Assembly (NCBI RefSeq): GCF_900103195.1
Contig: NZ_FMWU01000018.1
Span: 93,251-157,250, forward strand
Direction of reading: 5' to 3'
DNA length: 64,000 nucleotides
DNA from: Methylobacterium sp. UNC378MF
Lineage (GTDB): Bacteria; Pseudomonadota; Alphaproteobacteria; Rhizobiales; Beijerinckiaceae
Shown here: positions 34,685 to 43,817 of the stretch, piece by piece
How the letters are laid out: every line of letters starts with the position of its first letter
How positions within the stretch are numbered: position 1 is the first letter of the stretch
The notes under the pieces: model-generated
What the model was told of the DNA's origin: nothing
Database searches by the model: none
Seen by the model: the letters and a program-made list of their open reading frames with translations, nothing else
Position numbers and translations under genes: made by a program

Positions 34685-35632
34685 CTACAGGTCGCCCGCG
34701 AAGGCGGCGATGCTGAGGCCGACGCCCAGTTCGGCCAGCACGGTCTCGCGGCGCGAGCCCTGGGCCTCGACGATGGCGTAGTTCGCCCGGTCGGCGAAGA
34801 GGGCCGAGAGCACCCCGACATTCATCCGGTGGCCGCCGCAATAGGAGCGGTAGGCGCCCTGGATCGGCAGGCCGGCCAGCGCAAGATCGCCGATCGCGTC
34901 GAGGATCTTGTGGCGGACGAACTCGTCCTGGAAACGCAGGCCCTCCGGATTCACCACCGCGGTCTCGCCGACTGCCACCGTGTTCTCCAGCGAGGCGCCG
35001 AGGGCGAAGCCCGCCTTCCAGTAACGCTCCACGTCCCGCATCATCCCGAAGGTCCGGGCACCGGCGATCTCGCGGCGATAGGAAGCGGGCGACAGGTCCA
35101 TCGCCTTGCGGGAGCGGCCGATCACCGGGCTCTCGAAGTCGATCTCGACGTCCACGCGGAAGCCGCGGTCGATCGGGCGCAGTTCCGCGAAGGACGTGCC
35201 GGTCTCGATGCGCACGTGGCGGAGGATCTTGAGCCAGCGCCGCGGGGTGTCGCAGGTGGCGATCCCGACCTGGTCGATCGCCTGGACGAAGGGGAGCGCG
35301 GATCCGTCGAGGATCGGCATCTCGGGGCCGTCGATCTCGATCAGGGCATTGTCGACGCCCAGACCGTACAGGGCGGACATCAGGTGCTCGACGGTGGCGA
35401 CGGCGCCGGTCTCGACATCACCCAGGACGGTGCAGAGTTCGGTCGCGGAGACGAGGGCGTGATGCGCCTTGATCAGGCGGTCATTGCCGTGGGTGGTACC
35501 GGTGCGAAGGAAGGCGATGCCGTGATTGGCTGGAGCGGGTCGGATCGTGATCTCTGCGGGATTACCGGAGTGGACCCCGATGCCCGAGAGAGTCGCCGGC
35601 CCTTTGAGGGTCGTCTGTTTGTGCGTTCGCAT
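34685..35632 (-). CDS. lpxC: UDP-3-O-acyl-N-acetylglucosamine deacetylase LpxC
   Basis: This 315-residue zinc enzyme catalyses the committed step of lipid A synthesis. Diagnostic are ATVEHLMSALYGLGVDNALIEI (first zinc His), the ILDGSALPFV stretch, and HKILDAIGDLALAG (second zinc His, zinc Asp). The normal length and LKGPATLSGIGVHSG opening support the start at 35632. It follows ftsZ after 437 bases that contain a hairpin and CtrA-type boxes, so it likely has its own promoter. Confidence 0.95.
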   Translation of the reverse strand: MRTHKQTTLKGPATLSGIGVHSGNPAEITIRPAPANHGIAFLRTGTTHGNDRLIKAHHALVSATELCTVLGDVETGAVATVEHLMSALYGLGVDNALIEIDGPEMPILDGSALPFVQAIDQVGIATCDTPRRWLKILRHVRIETGTSFAELRPIDRGFRVDVEIDFESPVIGRSRKAMDLSPASYRREIAGARTFGMMRDVERYWKAGFALGASLENTVAVGETAVVNPEGLRFQDEFVRHKILDAIGDLALAGLPIQGAYRSYCGGHRMNVGVLSALFADRANYAIVEAQGSRRETVLAELGVGLSIAAFAGDL

Positions 35633-35873
35633 TCCTTAGCCTCCGGGCGCGACCAGATCCCGACACCCCGACTGAGGGTGAGGAGAAAACTGACTGATCC
35701 GTCCGCTGCTTGATGCCCTAGCCCACGCGATCAGGTTGTGTCCTGATGCGTGTCGTCTCGATCACATGGTTTCTATAGCTGCGCCGCACAGGGCAGCCAA
35801 ATCACGGATTCTTACGGTCTGTTACAGACACGCTTACCGATCCGTGACCGCAAAATCCTGCTGCAGCAAAGGC

Positions 35874-35900
35874 TTAAAGGTTGGTTAATGCGTGACTAAC
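35874..35900. promoter_or_regulatory. Tandem CtrA-type boxes between ftsZ and lpxC
   Basis: TTAA (35874), TTAA (35885) and CTAAC (35896) are spaced exactly 11 bases, forming a perfect TTAA-N7-TTAA overlapped with TTAA-N7-CTAAC. The consensus for alphaproteobacterial CtrA is TTAA-N7-TTAAC. The rest of the 35633-36069 gap carries no gene. Confidence 0.6.
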
Positions 35901-36017
35901 CGGCGGCCGTTCTGTGGCGCGGATGCACCACGCGAACGGCCTCGATACCCGCTGTGCGCCGGCCCGCGGAGCGGTATCGGCAGGTGCAACAACCATGAGT
36001 TGCTTTGCTGCAGCGCG

Positions 36018-36043
36018 AGGGCCGGCGGTGTCCCGCCGGCCCT
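36018..36043 (-). terminator. Hairpin downstream of ftsZ
   Basis: AGGGCCGGCGG and CCGCCGGCCCT pair perfectly (11 bp) with a TGTC loop, 27 bases after the ftsZ stop. No T-run follows on the minus strand, so termination strength is uncertain. Confidence 0.55.
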
Positions 36044-36069
36044 GCTGTCGTGTCCGAGACTCGCGTCGG

Positions 36070-37812
36070 TCAGTTCGCCTGGCGGCGAAGGAAGGCCGGG
36101 ATCTCGAGCTGATCGTCGTCCATCATCCGGGACTGCGGCGAGACCCGGCCCTGAGCGTCGAGGTTGCCCTGCGCCGGGCGGTATTGCGGCACCGCGGGCG
36201 CGGCCGGTGCGCGGGGCGCCGGCGGCACGTGAGGCTGGGCCATCTGGGAGTGGCCCATATGCGGCGGCTGGGCGACGGGAGTCGCCGGCCGAGCCGCCGG
36301 GGCGCTCTCCATATCCTCGCGGCGACCGCCGAAGCCCACCGTGGCGAGCCGGCGCAGCAGCGAGGTCCGCTTGGATTCCGGAGCGGCCTCCTCGGCAGCG
36401 CGGTTCGCCATGATCTGGGTCTGGGCGATCGGCGGCAGCTCGTGGATCTGCGGCATCCGGGGGGCGCGGGCGAGCGGCGTGCCGGTCGGGGCGGCGGGAC
36501 GCGGCGGGACGAACGGGCCGGCCTCGATGGCAGCGGCCGGCTCCGCCCGCTGCGGCGCGGGGGCCGGGACGAACGGCGCCGCGGCGCGCGCCTGGGCCGG
36601 GGCGAGCACGACGTCGTCGCGGGTGACCGGCGCGGCGGCCTCGATGCGGCTCTCGATCCGTGGCTCGGGCCGCATCTCGGCGGCGGGCTGCGGCGCGGGG
36701 GCCTGGGCGACCGATTCGGTGCGGATGCTCGGGACCGGCGAGGAGGCGCGAGCGCGGGCCTCGGCGCGCAACCGCTCCGCGACCTCGGCGATGCGCTGCT
36801 CGGTCTCGGCGATGGCCGGGTTGTTCGGCGAATTCGCCGAGATCAGCAGCGGCTCGATGCCGGTGGCGACCACCGACACGCGGATGATGCCGTCAAGGCT
36901 CTCGTCGAAGGTGGCGCCCAGGATGATGTTGGCGTCCTGGTCGACCTCCTCGCGGATGCGGGTGGCGGCCTCGTCAAGTTCGTAGAGGGTCAGGTCCGAG
37001 CCGCCCGTGATCGAGATCAGCAGGCCGCGGGCGCCCTTCATCGACACGTCGTCGAGGAGCGGGTTGGCGATGGCCGCCTCGGCGGCGCGGTTGGCGCGCT
37101 TCTCGCCGGACGCCTCGCCGGTTCCCATCATGGCCTTGCCCATGCCGCGCATGATCGCCCGGACGTCGGCGAAGTCGAGGTTGATGAGGCCCTCCTTCAC
37201 CATCAGGTCGGTGATGCAGGCGACGCCGGAGTAGAGCACCTGGTCGGCCATCGCGAAGGCGTCGGCGAAGGTGGTCTTCTCGTTGGCGACCCGGAACAGG
37301 TTCTGGTTCGGGATCACGATCAGCGTGTCGACCGCGGCCTGCAGCTCCTGGATGCCGGACTCGGCGGTGCGCATGCGGCGCATGCCCTCGAACTGGAACG
37401 GCTTGGTCACGACGCCGACCGTCAGGATACCCATGTCGCGGGCCGCGCGGGCGATGACCGGGGCCGCGCCGGTGCCGGTGCCGCCGCCCATGCCGGCGGT
37501 GATGAAGCACATGTGGGCGCCGGACAGCTGGTCGCGGATCTCGTCGATCACCTCGTCGGCGGCGGCCGAGCCGACCTCCGGGTGCGAGCCGGCGCCGAGG
37601 CCCTGCGTCACGCCCAGGCCCATCTGGATCACCCGCTCGGCTTTCGAGGAGGTGAGCGCCTGGGCGTCGGTGTTGGCCACGACGAACTCGCAGCCGAGCA
37701 GGCCTGACTCGATCATGTTGTTGACGGCGTTGCCGCCGGCGCCACCGACGCCGAAGACGGTGATGCGGGGCTTGAGTTCCCGGATGTCCGGCGCCTGGAG
37801 TGTGATGGCCAT
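36070..37812 (-). CDS. ftsZ: Cell division tubulin FtsZ
   Basis: This 580-residue GTPase forms the Z-ring. The GTPase core (about 15-320) has FGVGGAGGNAVNNM, the tubulin signature GGGTGTGAAPV and PNQNLFRV. A long Ala/Pro-rich linker (about 335-560), typical of Hyphomicrobiales, follows. The C-terminal peptide DDQLEIPAFLRRQAN is the FtsA/ZipA-binding tail. The ATG at 37812 gives the standard MAITLQAPDIRELKPRITVF; the 853-residue open frame upstream is spurious. It lies 92 bases after ftsA at the end of the dcw cluster. Confidence 0.97.
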   Translation of the reverse strand: MAITLQAPDIRELKPRITVFGVGGAGGNAVNNMIESGLLGCEFVVANTDAQALTSSKAERVIQMGLGVTQGLGAGSHPEVGSAAADEVIDEIRDQLSGAHMCFITAGMGGGTGTGAAPVIARAARDMGILTVGVVTKPFQFEGMRRMRTAESGIQELQAAVDTLIVIPNQNLFRVANEKTTFADAFAMADQVLYSGVACITDLMVKEGLINLDFADVRAIMRGMGKAMMGTGEASGEKRANRAAEAAIANPLLDDVSMKGARGLLISITGGSDLTLYELDEAATRIREEVDQDANIILGATFDESLDGIIRVSVVATGIEPLLISANSPNNPAIAETEQRIAEVAERLRAEARARASSPVPSIRTESVAQAPAPQPAAEMRPEPRIESRIEAAAPVTRDDVVLAPAQARAAAPFVPAPAPQRAEPAAAIEAGPFVPPRPAAPTGTPLARAPRMPQIHELPPIAQTQIMANRAAEEAAPESKRTSLLRRLATVGFGGRREDMESAPAARPATPVAQPPHMGHSQMAQPHVPPAPRAPAAPAVPQYRPAQGNLDAQGRVSPQSRMMDDDQLEIPAFLRRQAN

Positions 37813-37904
37813 GGTGTCGAGCCTCTCGCTAACTATGCTTTCCGTGCGACGCCGGGGCGCCGGATTCACTTCGACCCGCCCGTCTGTGGGGCGGATGCGA
37901 AACT

Positions 37905-39227
37905 CTAGAAGCTGTCCCGGAGCCAGCGGCCGACCCGGTTCAGGTAGTTGTCGGTTCCGGTCGCCGCGAAGGCGCCGTGCCCCCGCGGCTCGAAATGCTC
38001 GGCATGCGCCACCTGCGGGTAGACGAGCAGGCCGACCGCCGCCGAGAAGGCCGGCCCCTTGGCGGCTTCCGGCAGGCCCCGGATGCCGAGGGGCCGCCCG
38101 ATCCGCACCTGGCCCTGGAGGACGCGGCGGGCGACCTCGGGCAGACCGACGAGCTGGCTGGCGCCGCCGGTCAGGACCACGCGCCGCCCGGCCTGGGCGG
38201 CGAAGCCCGCGTCGCGCAGGCGGTCCCGCACCAGCTCGACCACCTCCTCGACGCGCGGCTTGATGATCCGCACGAGCTGCGAACGCGGGATGTGAGCCGG
38301 CGCCTCGCCCTCGTCCTCGCCGACGCCGTGCACGGCGATCATGTCGCGGTCGTCGGAGGGGGTGGAGAGGGCCGAGCCGTAGAGGGTCTTCAGCCGCTCG
38401 GCCGCCGCCATGCGGGTGGAGAGGCCGCGGGCGATGTCCATGGTGACGTGGTGGCCGCCGACCGCCAGGGCGTCCACGTGGACGAGGTGGCCGCCCGAGA
38501 ACACGCCGACGCTGGTGGTGCCGCCGCCCATGTCGACGACGCAGACGCCCATCTCGGCCTCGTCGTCGACCAGGGCCGAGAGACCTGCCGCGTAGGGCGT
38601 GGCGATCACCGCCTCGACCCCGAGGTGGCAATGCTCGACCGCCAGCATCACGTTGCGGGCGGCGGCCAACTCGCTGGTGACCACGTGCATGTCGACGCTG
38701 AGCGCCTCGCCGATCATGCCGGACGGGTCGATCACCGCGCCCTGGCCGTCCAGGGCGTAGCCGGTGGGCAGGGCGTGCAGAACGGCTCGGCCGGGGCTCA
38801 CGCCGTGGGCGCTCGCGGTCTCGAGCACCCGCTCGACGTCGCTGCCCGTGACTGCGCCCGAGCGGACGTTCACACGCGCCTGGAAGTGCTGCGAGGCGAG
38901 CCGACCGCCCGACATGTTCACGATGACCGACTGGACCTCGACCTTGGCCATCCGCTCGGCGGCATGCACCGCCTGACGGATCGCGCTCTCGGCCGCGGCG
39001 AGGTCGACGATGGCGCCGCCCTTCAGGCCCAGCGAGCGCTGGTGGCCGATCCCGATGATGCGCGCGAGGTGCGTGCGTCCGCGGAGCGTCGTGAGCGCCT
39101 CGGCGGGCTGAAGCTCGGCGATCAGGCAGACCACCTTGCTCGTGCCGATATCGAGCACCGAGAGGGTGGTCGAGCGCCGGGCGGAGAGCGGCTTCAAGCG
39201 CGGCGTGAGGCCGTGTTGGCTGTGCAT
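37905..39227 (-). CDS. ftsA: Cell division actin homologue FtsA
   Basis: This 440-residue protein of the actin/Hsp70 fold anchors FtsZ to the membrane. It shows VLDIGTSKVVCLIAEL (phosphate 1), the FtsA-specific 1C domain, CVVDMGGGTTSVGVF (phosphate 2) and VVLTGGASQLVGLPEVA (adenosine site). The C-terminus NYLNRVGRWLRDSF is an amphipathic membrane-targeting helix. The start at 39227 matches other alphaproteobacterial FtsA lengths; the upstream Arg-rich extension is rejected. Confidence 0.95.
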   Translation of the reverse strand: MHSQHGLTPRLKPLSARRSTTLSVLDIGTSKVVCLIAELQPAEALTTLRGRTHLARIIGIGHQRSLGLKGGAIVDLAAAESAIRQAVHAAERMAKVEVQSVIVNMSGGRLASQHFQARVNVRSGAVTGSDVERVLETASAHGVSPGRAVLHALPTGYALDGQGAVIDPSGMIGEALSVDMHVVTSELAAARNVMLAVEHCHLGVEAVIATPYAAGLSALVDDEAEMGVCVVDMGGGTTSVGVFSGGHLVHVDALAVGGHHVTMDIARGLSTRMAAAERLKTLYGSALSTPSDDRDMIAVHGVGEDEGEAPAHIPRSQLVRIIKPRVEEVVELVRDRLRDAGFAAQAGRRVVLTGGASQLVGLPEVARRVLQGQVRIGRPLGIRGLPEAAKGPAFSAAVGLLVYPQVAHAEHFEPRGHGAFAATGTDNYLNRVGRWLRDSF

Positions 39228-39279
39228 TGACGCTACCGGGCGCGGGGTGCGGGACGGGCGGAGATCGACAGGAAGGGCA

Positions 39280-40233
39280 TCAGCTGGCCGCGCCCTTCTT
39301 CTTCGCCTTCTGGGCTTCCGCACGGGCGGCGGCCGCCTCCTCGGTCAGGCGCACCACGAGGCGGTCCGGCATGCGCAGGTCCACCGCGATGATGTCCTTC
39401 TCGAGCAGGCCGGCCTCGCGCTCGAACCGGACGAGGCGGGCGAGCGCCAAGGCCGGATCGGCCTCGGGGAGCCGCACGTCGATGCCGTCGAACTTGAGGG
39501 TCCAGCGCCGGCCGGACACGTAGGTGCCGGCCTTGATCCGCTCGGCGAGCGGCCCCGCGGCGGCGACGAGGGCGAGATATTCCGGAAGCTTGGTGTTGGC
39601 ATCCTCGCCGACCACCAGGGGCAGGCTCGCATAGCGGTCGTCCCGCATGGCGTCGATGACGGTGCCGTCGGCCGCGATCACGCTGATCTCGCCGTTCTTC
39701 TGCCAGAGGGCCGCGGGCTCGCGCTCCACCTGGGTGATGGCGATCTCGTTGGGATAGATCTTGCGGACGGAGGCCTGCGCGATCAGCGGCACGCGGAGCA
39801 GGCGCTCGCGCACGTCGTTGACGTCGAGGAACGGGACCGAGGAGCGCCAGTCGATCCCGGCGGCGGCCAGCACCTCGCGCTCGTACATCCGGGAGATGCC
39901 CGAGATGGTCACGCGCTCGACGCCGAAGCCGGTGATCCGCGCGGCGATGTCGAGGGGGCGGCCCTGCTCGGCAACGAAAGAATCGTAGCGGCCGCTCGCC
40001 ACGAAACCGGCGAGCGCCACGGCAGCGGCGGATACGGAGACCGCCACGACACCGGCCCCGCGCGGCAGGCGCTCGCTCAGGCGCTGACCCGAGCGGGCCC
40101 GACGCACCGAGAGGGACCGGGACGAGACCCGGCCGAAGAGCCGACCCAGGACCGCACCGACGAGGCGCGCGGGACCGCTCCGGCCGGCGGCATCGCCGCT
40201 CAGCGATTCAGGGAAGCGTCCTCCACCATCCAT
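39280..40233 (-). CDS. ftsQ: Cell division protein FtsQ
   Basis: This 317-residue bitopic divisome protein has a cytoplasmic Arg-rich N-terminus (about 1-60), one transmembrane helix (VVAVSVSAAAVALAGFVAS, about 62-80), then a POTRA domain starting near GFGVERVTISGISRMYEREV and the FtsQ beta domain with WTLKFDGIDVRLPE. It overlaps ddl by 34 bases if ATG 40233 is used, implying tight coupling; a later start is possible. Confidence 0.92.
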   Translation of the reverse strand: MDGGGRFPESLSGDAAGRSGPARLVGAVLGRLFGRVSSRSLSVRRARSGQRLSERLPRGAGVVAVSVSAAAVALAGFVASGRYDSFVAEQGRPLDIAARITGFGVERVTISGISRMYEREVLAAAGIDWRSSVPFLDVNDVRERLLRVPLIAQASVRKIYPNEIAITQVEREPAALWQKNGEISVIAADGTVIDAMRDDRYASLPLVVGEDANTKLPEYLALVAAAGPLAERIKAGTYVSGRRWTLKFDGIDVRLPEADPALALARLVRFEREAGLLEKDIIAVDLRMPDRLVVRLTEEAAAARAEAQKAKKKGAAS

Positions 40234-41123
40234 CGGACGAGCTCACCGAAACTCAGGCCCGCATGGGCCGCCATCTCCGGCACAAGGCTCGTCTGGGTCA
40301 TGCCGGGTTGCGTGTTGACCTCCAGCACCACGAGCAGACCGGTTCCACCCGGCGTGTCGTCGAATCGAAGGTCGGCACGGCTGACGCCCCGGCAGCCCAG
40401 TGCTTGATGCGCCGTTAACGACAGTTCTTGGACACGCTGGTAAACATTTGGTTTAAGTTCGGCCGGGAGCACGTGCACCGAGCCGCCCGGAGCATATTTC
40501 GCGTCGTAGTCGTACCAGTCGCCGTTGGCGGCCTTCACCTCGATGACGCCGAGGGCCCTGTCGCCCATCACCCCGCAGGTGAGTTCGCGGCCGGCTATGT
40601 AAGGTTCTACAAGGACTTGCTCGCCGAAGGTCCAGTCCGCGGAGGCGAGGATCTGGGGCGGATGCGAGCGTCCGTCGCGCACGATGATCACACCCACCGA
40701 GGAGCCCTCCGCGATGGGTTTCACCACGTAAGGTGGCGGCAGCGGGTGTGTCCTGGCGGCCTCATGACGGTTAACGATCCGGCCCTCCGGCACGTCGACG
40801 CCGGCGGCGCGCATGACGGTCTTGGCCTGCTCCTTGTTCATCGCGAGCGCCGAGGCGAGGACGCCGGAATGGGTGTAGGGGATCTTTAGGATCTCCAGGA
40901 GACCCTGGATCGTGCCGTCCTCGCCGTCCGGGCCATGCAGCGCGTTGAAGGCCACGTCCGGCTTGAGCGCCGTCAGCACGGAGGCGATGTCGGGACCGAC
41001 ATCGACCCGCGTGACCCGGTAGCCCTCGCCTTCGAGCGCGTCGGCGCAGGCCTTGCCGGAATTGAGCGAGACTTCGCGCTCGGCGGAGGTGCCGCCCAGC
41101 AGGACGGCGACGTGCTTGGACAT
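40200..41123 (-). CDS. ddl: D-alanine--D-alanine ligase
   Basis: This 307-residue ATP-grasp enzyme makes the D-Ala-D-Ala dipeptide for peptidoglycan. It shows LLGGTSAEREVSLNSG, ALHGPDGEDGTIQGLLEI, PYVVKPIAEGSSVGV, CRGVSRADLRFDD and the C-terminal EVNTQPGMTQTSLVPEMA, which holds Mg2+-binding and dipeptide-binding residues. It is of the short DdlB type usual in dcw clusters and lies between murB and ftsQ. Confidence 0.96.
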   Translation of the reverse strand: MSKHVAVLLGGTSAEREVSLNSGKACADALEGEGYRVTRVDVGPDIASVLTALKPDVAFNALHGPDGEDGTIQGLLEILKIPYTHSGVLASALAMNKEQAKTVMRAAGVDVPEGRIVNRHEAARTHPLPPPYVVKPIAEGSSVGVIIVRDGRSHPPQILASADWTFGEQVLVEPYIAGRELTCGVMGDRALGVIEVKAANGDWYDYDAKYAPGGSVHVLPAELKPNVYQRVQELSLTAHQALGCRGVSRADLRFDDTPGGTGLLVVLEVNTQPGMTQTSLVPEMAAHAGLSFGELVRWMVEDASLNR

Positions 41124-41235
41124 CAGGGCACCTCGAATAGGTCGGCTTCAAACAGAATCTGCATGGGCCCGAACGGTCACCGGTGGCTGACGAGCACCGG
41201 ATCCCGCCCGCGCCGGCATGTCGGGAAGACCGCTC

Positions 41236-42162
41236 TCACGTCGCCCCGGCCGCCGATCCGATCCGCCGGATCTCCCAGCGCAGTTCGACCCCGCTGGTGT
41301 CGCGGACGCGCCGGCGGACTTCCTCGCCGAGCCCCTCGATATCGGCTGCGGTCGCGGTGCCGGTGTTGATCAGGAAGTTGCAGTGCATTGCGCTGACCTG
41401 AGCGCCGCCGCGGGTCAGGCCCCGGCAACCGGCGGCGTCGATGAGCTGCCACGCCTTGCCGCCCGGGGGATTGGCGAAGGTCGAACCGCCGGTCCGCTCG
41501 CGGATCGGCTGAGCCGCCTCGCGGGCGGCCGTGACCCGCTCCATCTCGGCCTCGATGGCGGCCCGGTCGCCGGGCCTGCCGCGGAACAGGGCGCGCGTGA
41601 AGATCACGTCCTCCGGCGCGCCCGAATGGCGGTAGGCGAAGCCCATCTCGGCGTGGGTGAAGGTGCGCGGGTTGCCTCGCCGATCGACGCCGCGGGCCTC
41701 CACCAGCACGTCGGTCGTCTCTCCGCCATGCGCGCCTGCGTTCATGCGCAGCGCGCCGCCGATGGATCCCGGGATGCCGCGATAGAAGGCGAGGCCGTCG
41801 ATTCCCGCCTCGGCTGCCGCCTTGGCGAGTCGCATGTCCGGTACCGCGGTGCCCACCGCCAGCGTGTCGCCGTCGACCGCGATGCTGCCGAAGGCCCTGC
41901 CGCCGAGGCGCACCACGACGCCCGGCACGCCGCCGTCGCGGACGATGAGGTTCGAGCCGAGCCCGATCACCGTGACCGGCACGTCGGGGTCGAGAGCGGC
42001 GAGAAGCCGGGCGAGATCCTCCTCGTCGGCGGGGGTGAACAGCACCTCGGCCGGGCCGCCGACCCGGAACCACGTGAGGTCGGCGAGCGGCTGGTCGGCG
42101 AGCAGGCGCCCGCGGAGATCGGGCGCGGCGGCCCGGATGCGATCGTGCAGAGATTCGGTCAT
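41236..42162 (-). CDS. murB: UDP-N-acetylenolpyruvoylglucosamine reductase MurB
   Basis: This 308-residue flavoprotein reduces the enolpyruvyl group to give UDP-MurNAc. Family marks are TWFRVGGPAEVLFTPADEED, VIGLGSNLIVRDGG (FAD-binding), FYRGIPGSIGGALRMNAGAHG and GSTFANPPGGKAWQLID with the catalytic Ser region. The latter lacks the type I insert, consistent with type II MurB. The ATG at 42162 is preceded by GGGGAGAG; the longer frame to 42225 crosses a palindromic repeat. Confidence 0.95.
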   Translation of the reverse strand: MTESLHDRIRAAAPDLRGRLLADQPLADLTWFRVGGPAEVLFTPADEEDLARLLAALDPDVPVTVIGLGSNLIVRDGGVPGVVVRLGGRAFGSIAVDGDTLAVGTAVPDMRLAKAAAEAGIDGLAFYRGIPGSIGGALRMNAGAHGGETTDVLVEARGVDRRGNPRTFTHAEMGFAYRHSGAPEDVIFTRALFRGRPGDRAAIEAEMERVTAAREAAQPIRERTGGSTFANPPGGKAWQLIDAAGCRGLTRGGAQVSAMHCNFLINTGTATAADIEGLGEEVRRRVRDTSGVELRWEIRRIGSAAGAT

Positions 42163-42179
42163 GGGTGTCTCTCCCCTAG

Positions 42180-42226
42180 CCCCGCCTGCGGGGAGAGGGA
42201 TGCGACGACCCGGGTGTCGTCGCATC
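42180..42226. repeat. Double intergenic palindrome upstream of murB
   Basis: CCCCGC-CT-GCGGGG is followed by an 11-bp perfect stem GATGCGACGAC/GTCGTCGCATC around CCGGGT. The sequence style matches intergenic repetitive elements of Hyphomicrobiales. It may affect the murC-murB mRNA. Confidence 0.5.
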
Positions 42227-42361
42227 GGGGTGGCAGCGGACGCTGTGAGGCCTGGGTCCGGAGATGCACCGCCGAATCCATCCTCAAAGCGCAGCCCAGT
42301 GTCGACGGTGGAAGGCGCCTCCGGCCCGGAACGTCTCCCAGGGCCCGATCACGCACCGCGC

Positions 42362-43768
42362 TTACCGCCCCCGCGCGGCGAGTTCGTCCGGCAGGGCGTA
42401 GGCCCATTGGGTGATCGTGCCGGCGCCGAGGCACACCACGTAGTCGCCCGGCTTGGCGAGATCCGCGATGATCCCGGCGAGCTCCTCCGGCCGCTCCAGT
42501 GCCCGTGCGTCGCGATGTCCGCGCGAGCGCAGGCCCGCCACGAGACTGTCGCGGTCGAAGCCCTCGATCGGCTGCTCGCCGGCCGCGTAGACCGGGGCGA
42601 CGATGACCGTATCGGCATCGTTGAAGCAGGTGCAGAAATCGTCGAACAAAGATTGCAGCCGGGTGTAGCGGTGGGGCTGCACGACGGCGATCACGCCGTG
42701 CTCCGTCGAGGCGCGGGCGGCCTTGAGCACCGCCTTGATCTCCACCGGATGGTGCCCGTAATCGTCGAAGATCGTGGCACCGTTCCACGCGCCTGTGCGG
42801 GTGAAGCGCCGCTTCACGCCGCCGAAACCGGCGAGCGCATTGCGGATTGCGTCGGGCTTCACGCCGAGTTCGTGCGCGACGGCGAGCGCCGCGGTGGCGT
42901 TGAGCGCGTTGTGCTTGCCGGGCATCGGCAGGACGAGATCCTCCATCTCCATCCGGTAGCCCGGGCGGCGGTCGCGGATCATCACCCGGAAGCGGCTCTG
43001 GCCACCGCGGAGGTCCACGTCGATCAGGCGCACGTCGGCCTGCGGGTTCTCGCCATAAGTGATGATCCGCCGGTCCTCGATATGGCCGACGAGATCCTGC
43101 ACCACCGGGTGGTCGATGCACATCACCGCGAATCCGTAGAACGGGATGTTGTCGATGAACCGCCGGAACGCGTCCTTGATCGCGTCGAACGAGCCGAAAT
43201 GGTCGAGATGCTCGGGGTCGATGTTGGTGACGATCGCGACGTCCGCGGGCAGCTTCAGGAAGGTGCCGTCGGATTCGTCGGCCTCCACCACCATCCACTC
43301 GCCGGCGCCCATGCGGGCATTGGTGCCGTAGGCGTTGATGATGCCGCCGTTGATCACGGTCGGATCGAGGTTGCCGGCGTCGAGCAGGGTCGCGACCAGC
43401 GAGGTCGTCGTGGTCTTGCCATGGGTGCCCGCGATGGCGACGCAGGACTTGAAGCGCATCAGCTCGGCCAGCATCTCGGCCCGGCGGACCACCGGGAGGC
43501 GGCGCTCCCGGGCGGATTGCAGCTCCGGATTGTCGCGCTGGATCGCCGTCGAGACCACGACCAGGGCCGCGTCCGCGACGTTCTCGGCGTCGTGGCCCAC
43601 GAAGGTCCGCATGCCCTTCTCGGCCAGCCGGCGGACATTGGCGTTGTCGGACGCATCCGACCCCTGCACCGTGTAGCCGAGATTGTGCATCACCTCGGCG
43701 ATGCCGGACATGCCGATGCCGCCGATGCCGATGAAGTGGATGGGTCCGAGCTTGTCGGGCAGCTTCAT
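42362..43768 (-). CDS. murC: UDP-N-acetylmuramate--L-alanine ligase MurC
   Basis: This 468-residue Mur ligase adds L-Ala to UDP-MurNAc. The N-terminal domain starts IHFIGIGGIGMSGIAEVMHNLG (UDP-binding), then ATP loop AIAGTHGKTTTTSLVATLLD, DESDGTFLKL, NIDPEHLDHFGSF and VFDDYGHHPVEIKA (shown in part), all typical of MurC. The ATG at 43768 gives MKLPDKLGPIHF; the longer open frame lacks support. It follows murG by 49 bases. Confidence 0.96.
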   Translation of the reverse strand: MKLPDKLGPIHFIGIGGIGMSGIAEVMHNLGYTVQGSDASDNANVRRLAEKGMRTFVGHDAENVADAALVVVSTAIQRDNPELQSARERRLPVVRRAEMLAELMRFKSCVAIAGTHGKTTTTSLVATLLDAGNLDPTVINGGIINAYGTNARMGAGEWMVVEADESDGTFLKLPADVAIVTNIDPEHLDHFGSFDAIKDAFRRFIDNIPFYGFAVMCIDHPVVQDLVGHIEDRRIITYGENPQADVRLIDVDLRGGQSRFRVMIRDRRPGYRMEMEDLVLPMPGKHNALNATAALAVAHELGVKPDAIRNALAGFGGVKRRFTRTGAWNGATIFDDYGHHPVEIKAVLKAARASTEHGVIAVVQPHRYTRLQSLFDDFCTCFNDADTVIVAPVYAAGEQPIEGFDRDSLVAGLRSRGHRDARALERPEELAGIIADLAKPGDYVVCLGAGTITQWAYALPDELAARGR

Positions 43769-43817
43769 GGGTCGAACCGTCTGGTGGCGGGATCGCCGGT
43801 GCGCAATCCCGTGAGGA

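Noticed and set aside
37813..38631. N-terminal extension of FtsZ to 853 residues
   Set aside because: The extra 273 codons are antisense-frame ftsA sequence; FtsZ begins at ATG 37812 as in all relatives.
40428..40790. TTAA words inside ddl as a CtrA site for ftsQA
   Set aside because: TTAAACC and TTAACG occur, but no TTAA-N7-TTAA pair has correct spacing, unlike the lpxC upstream array.
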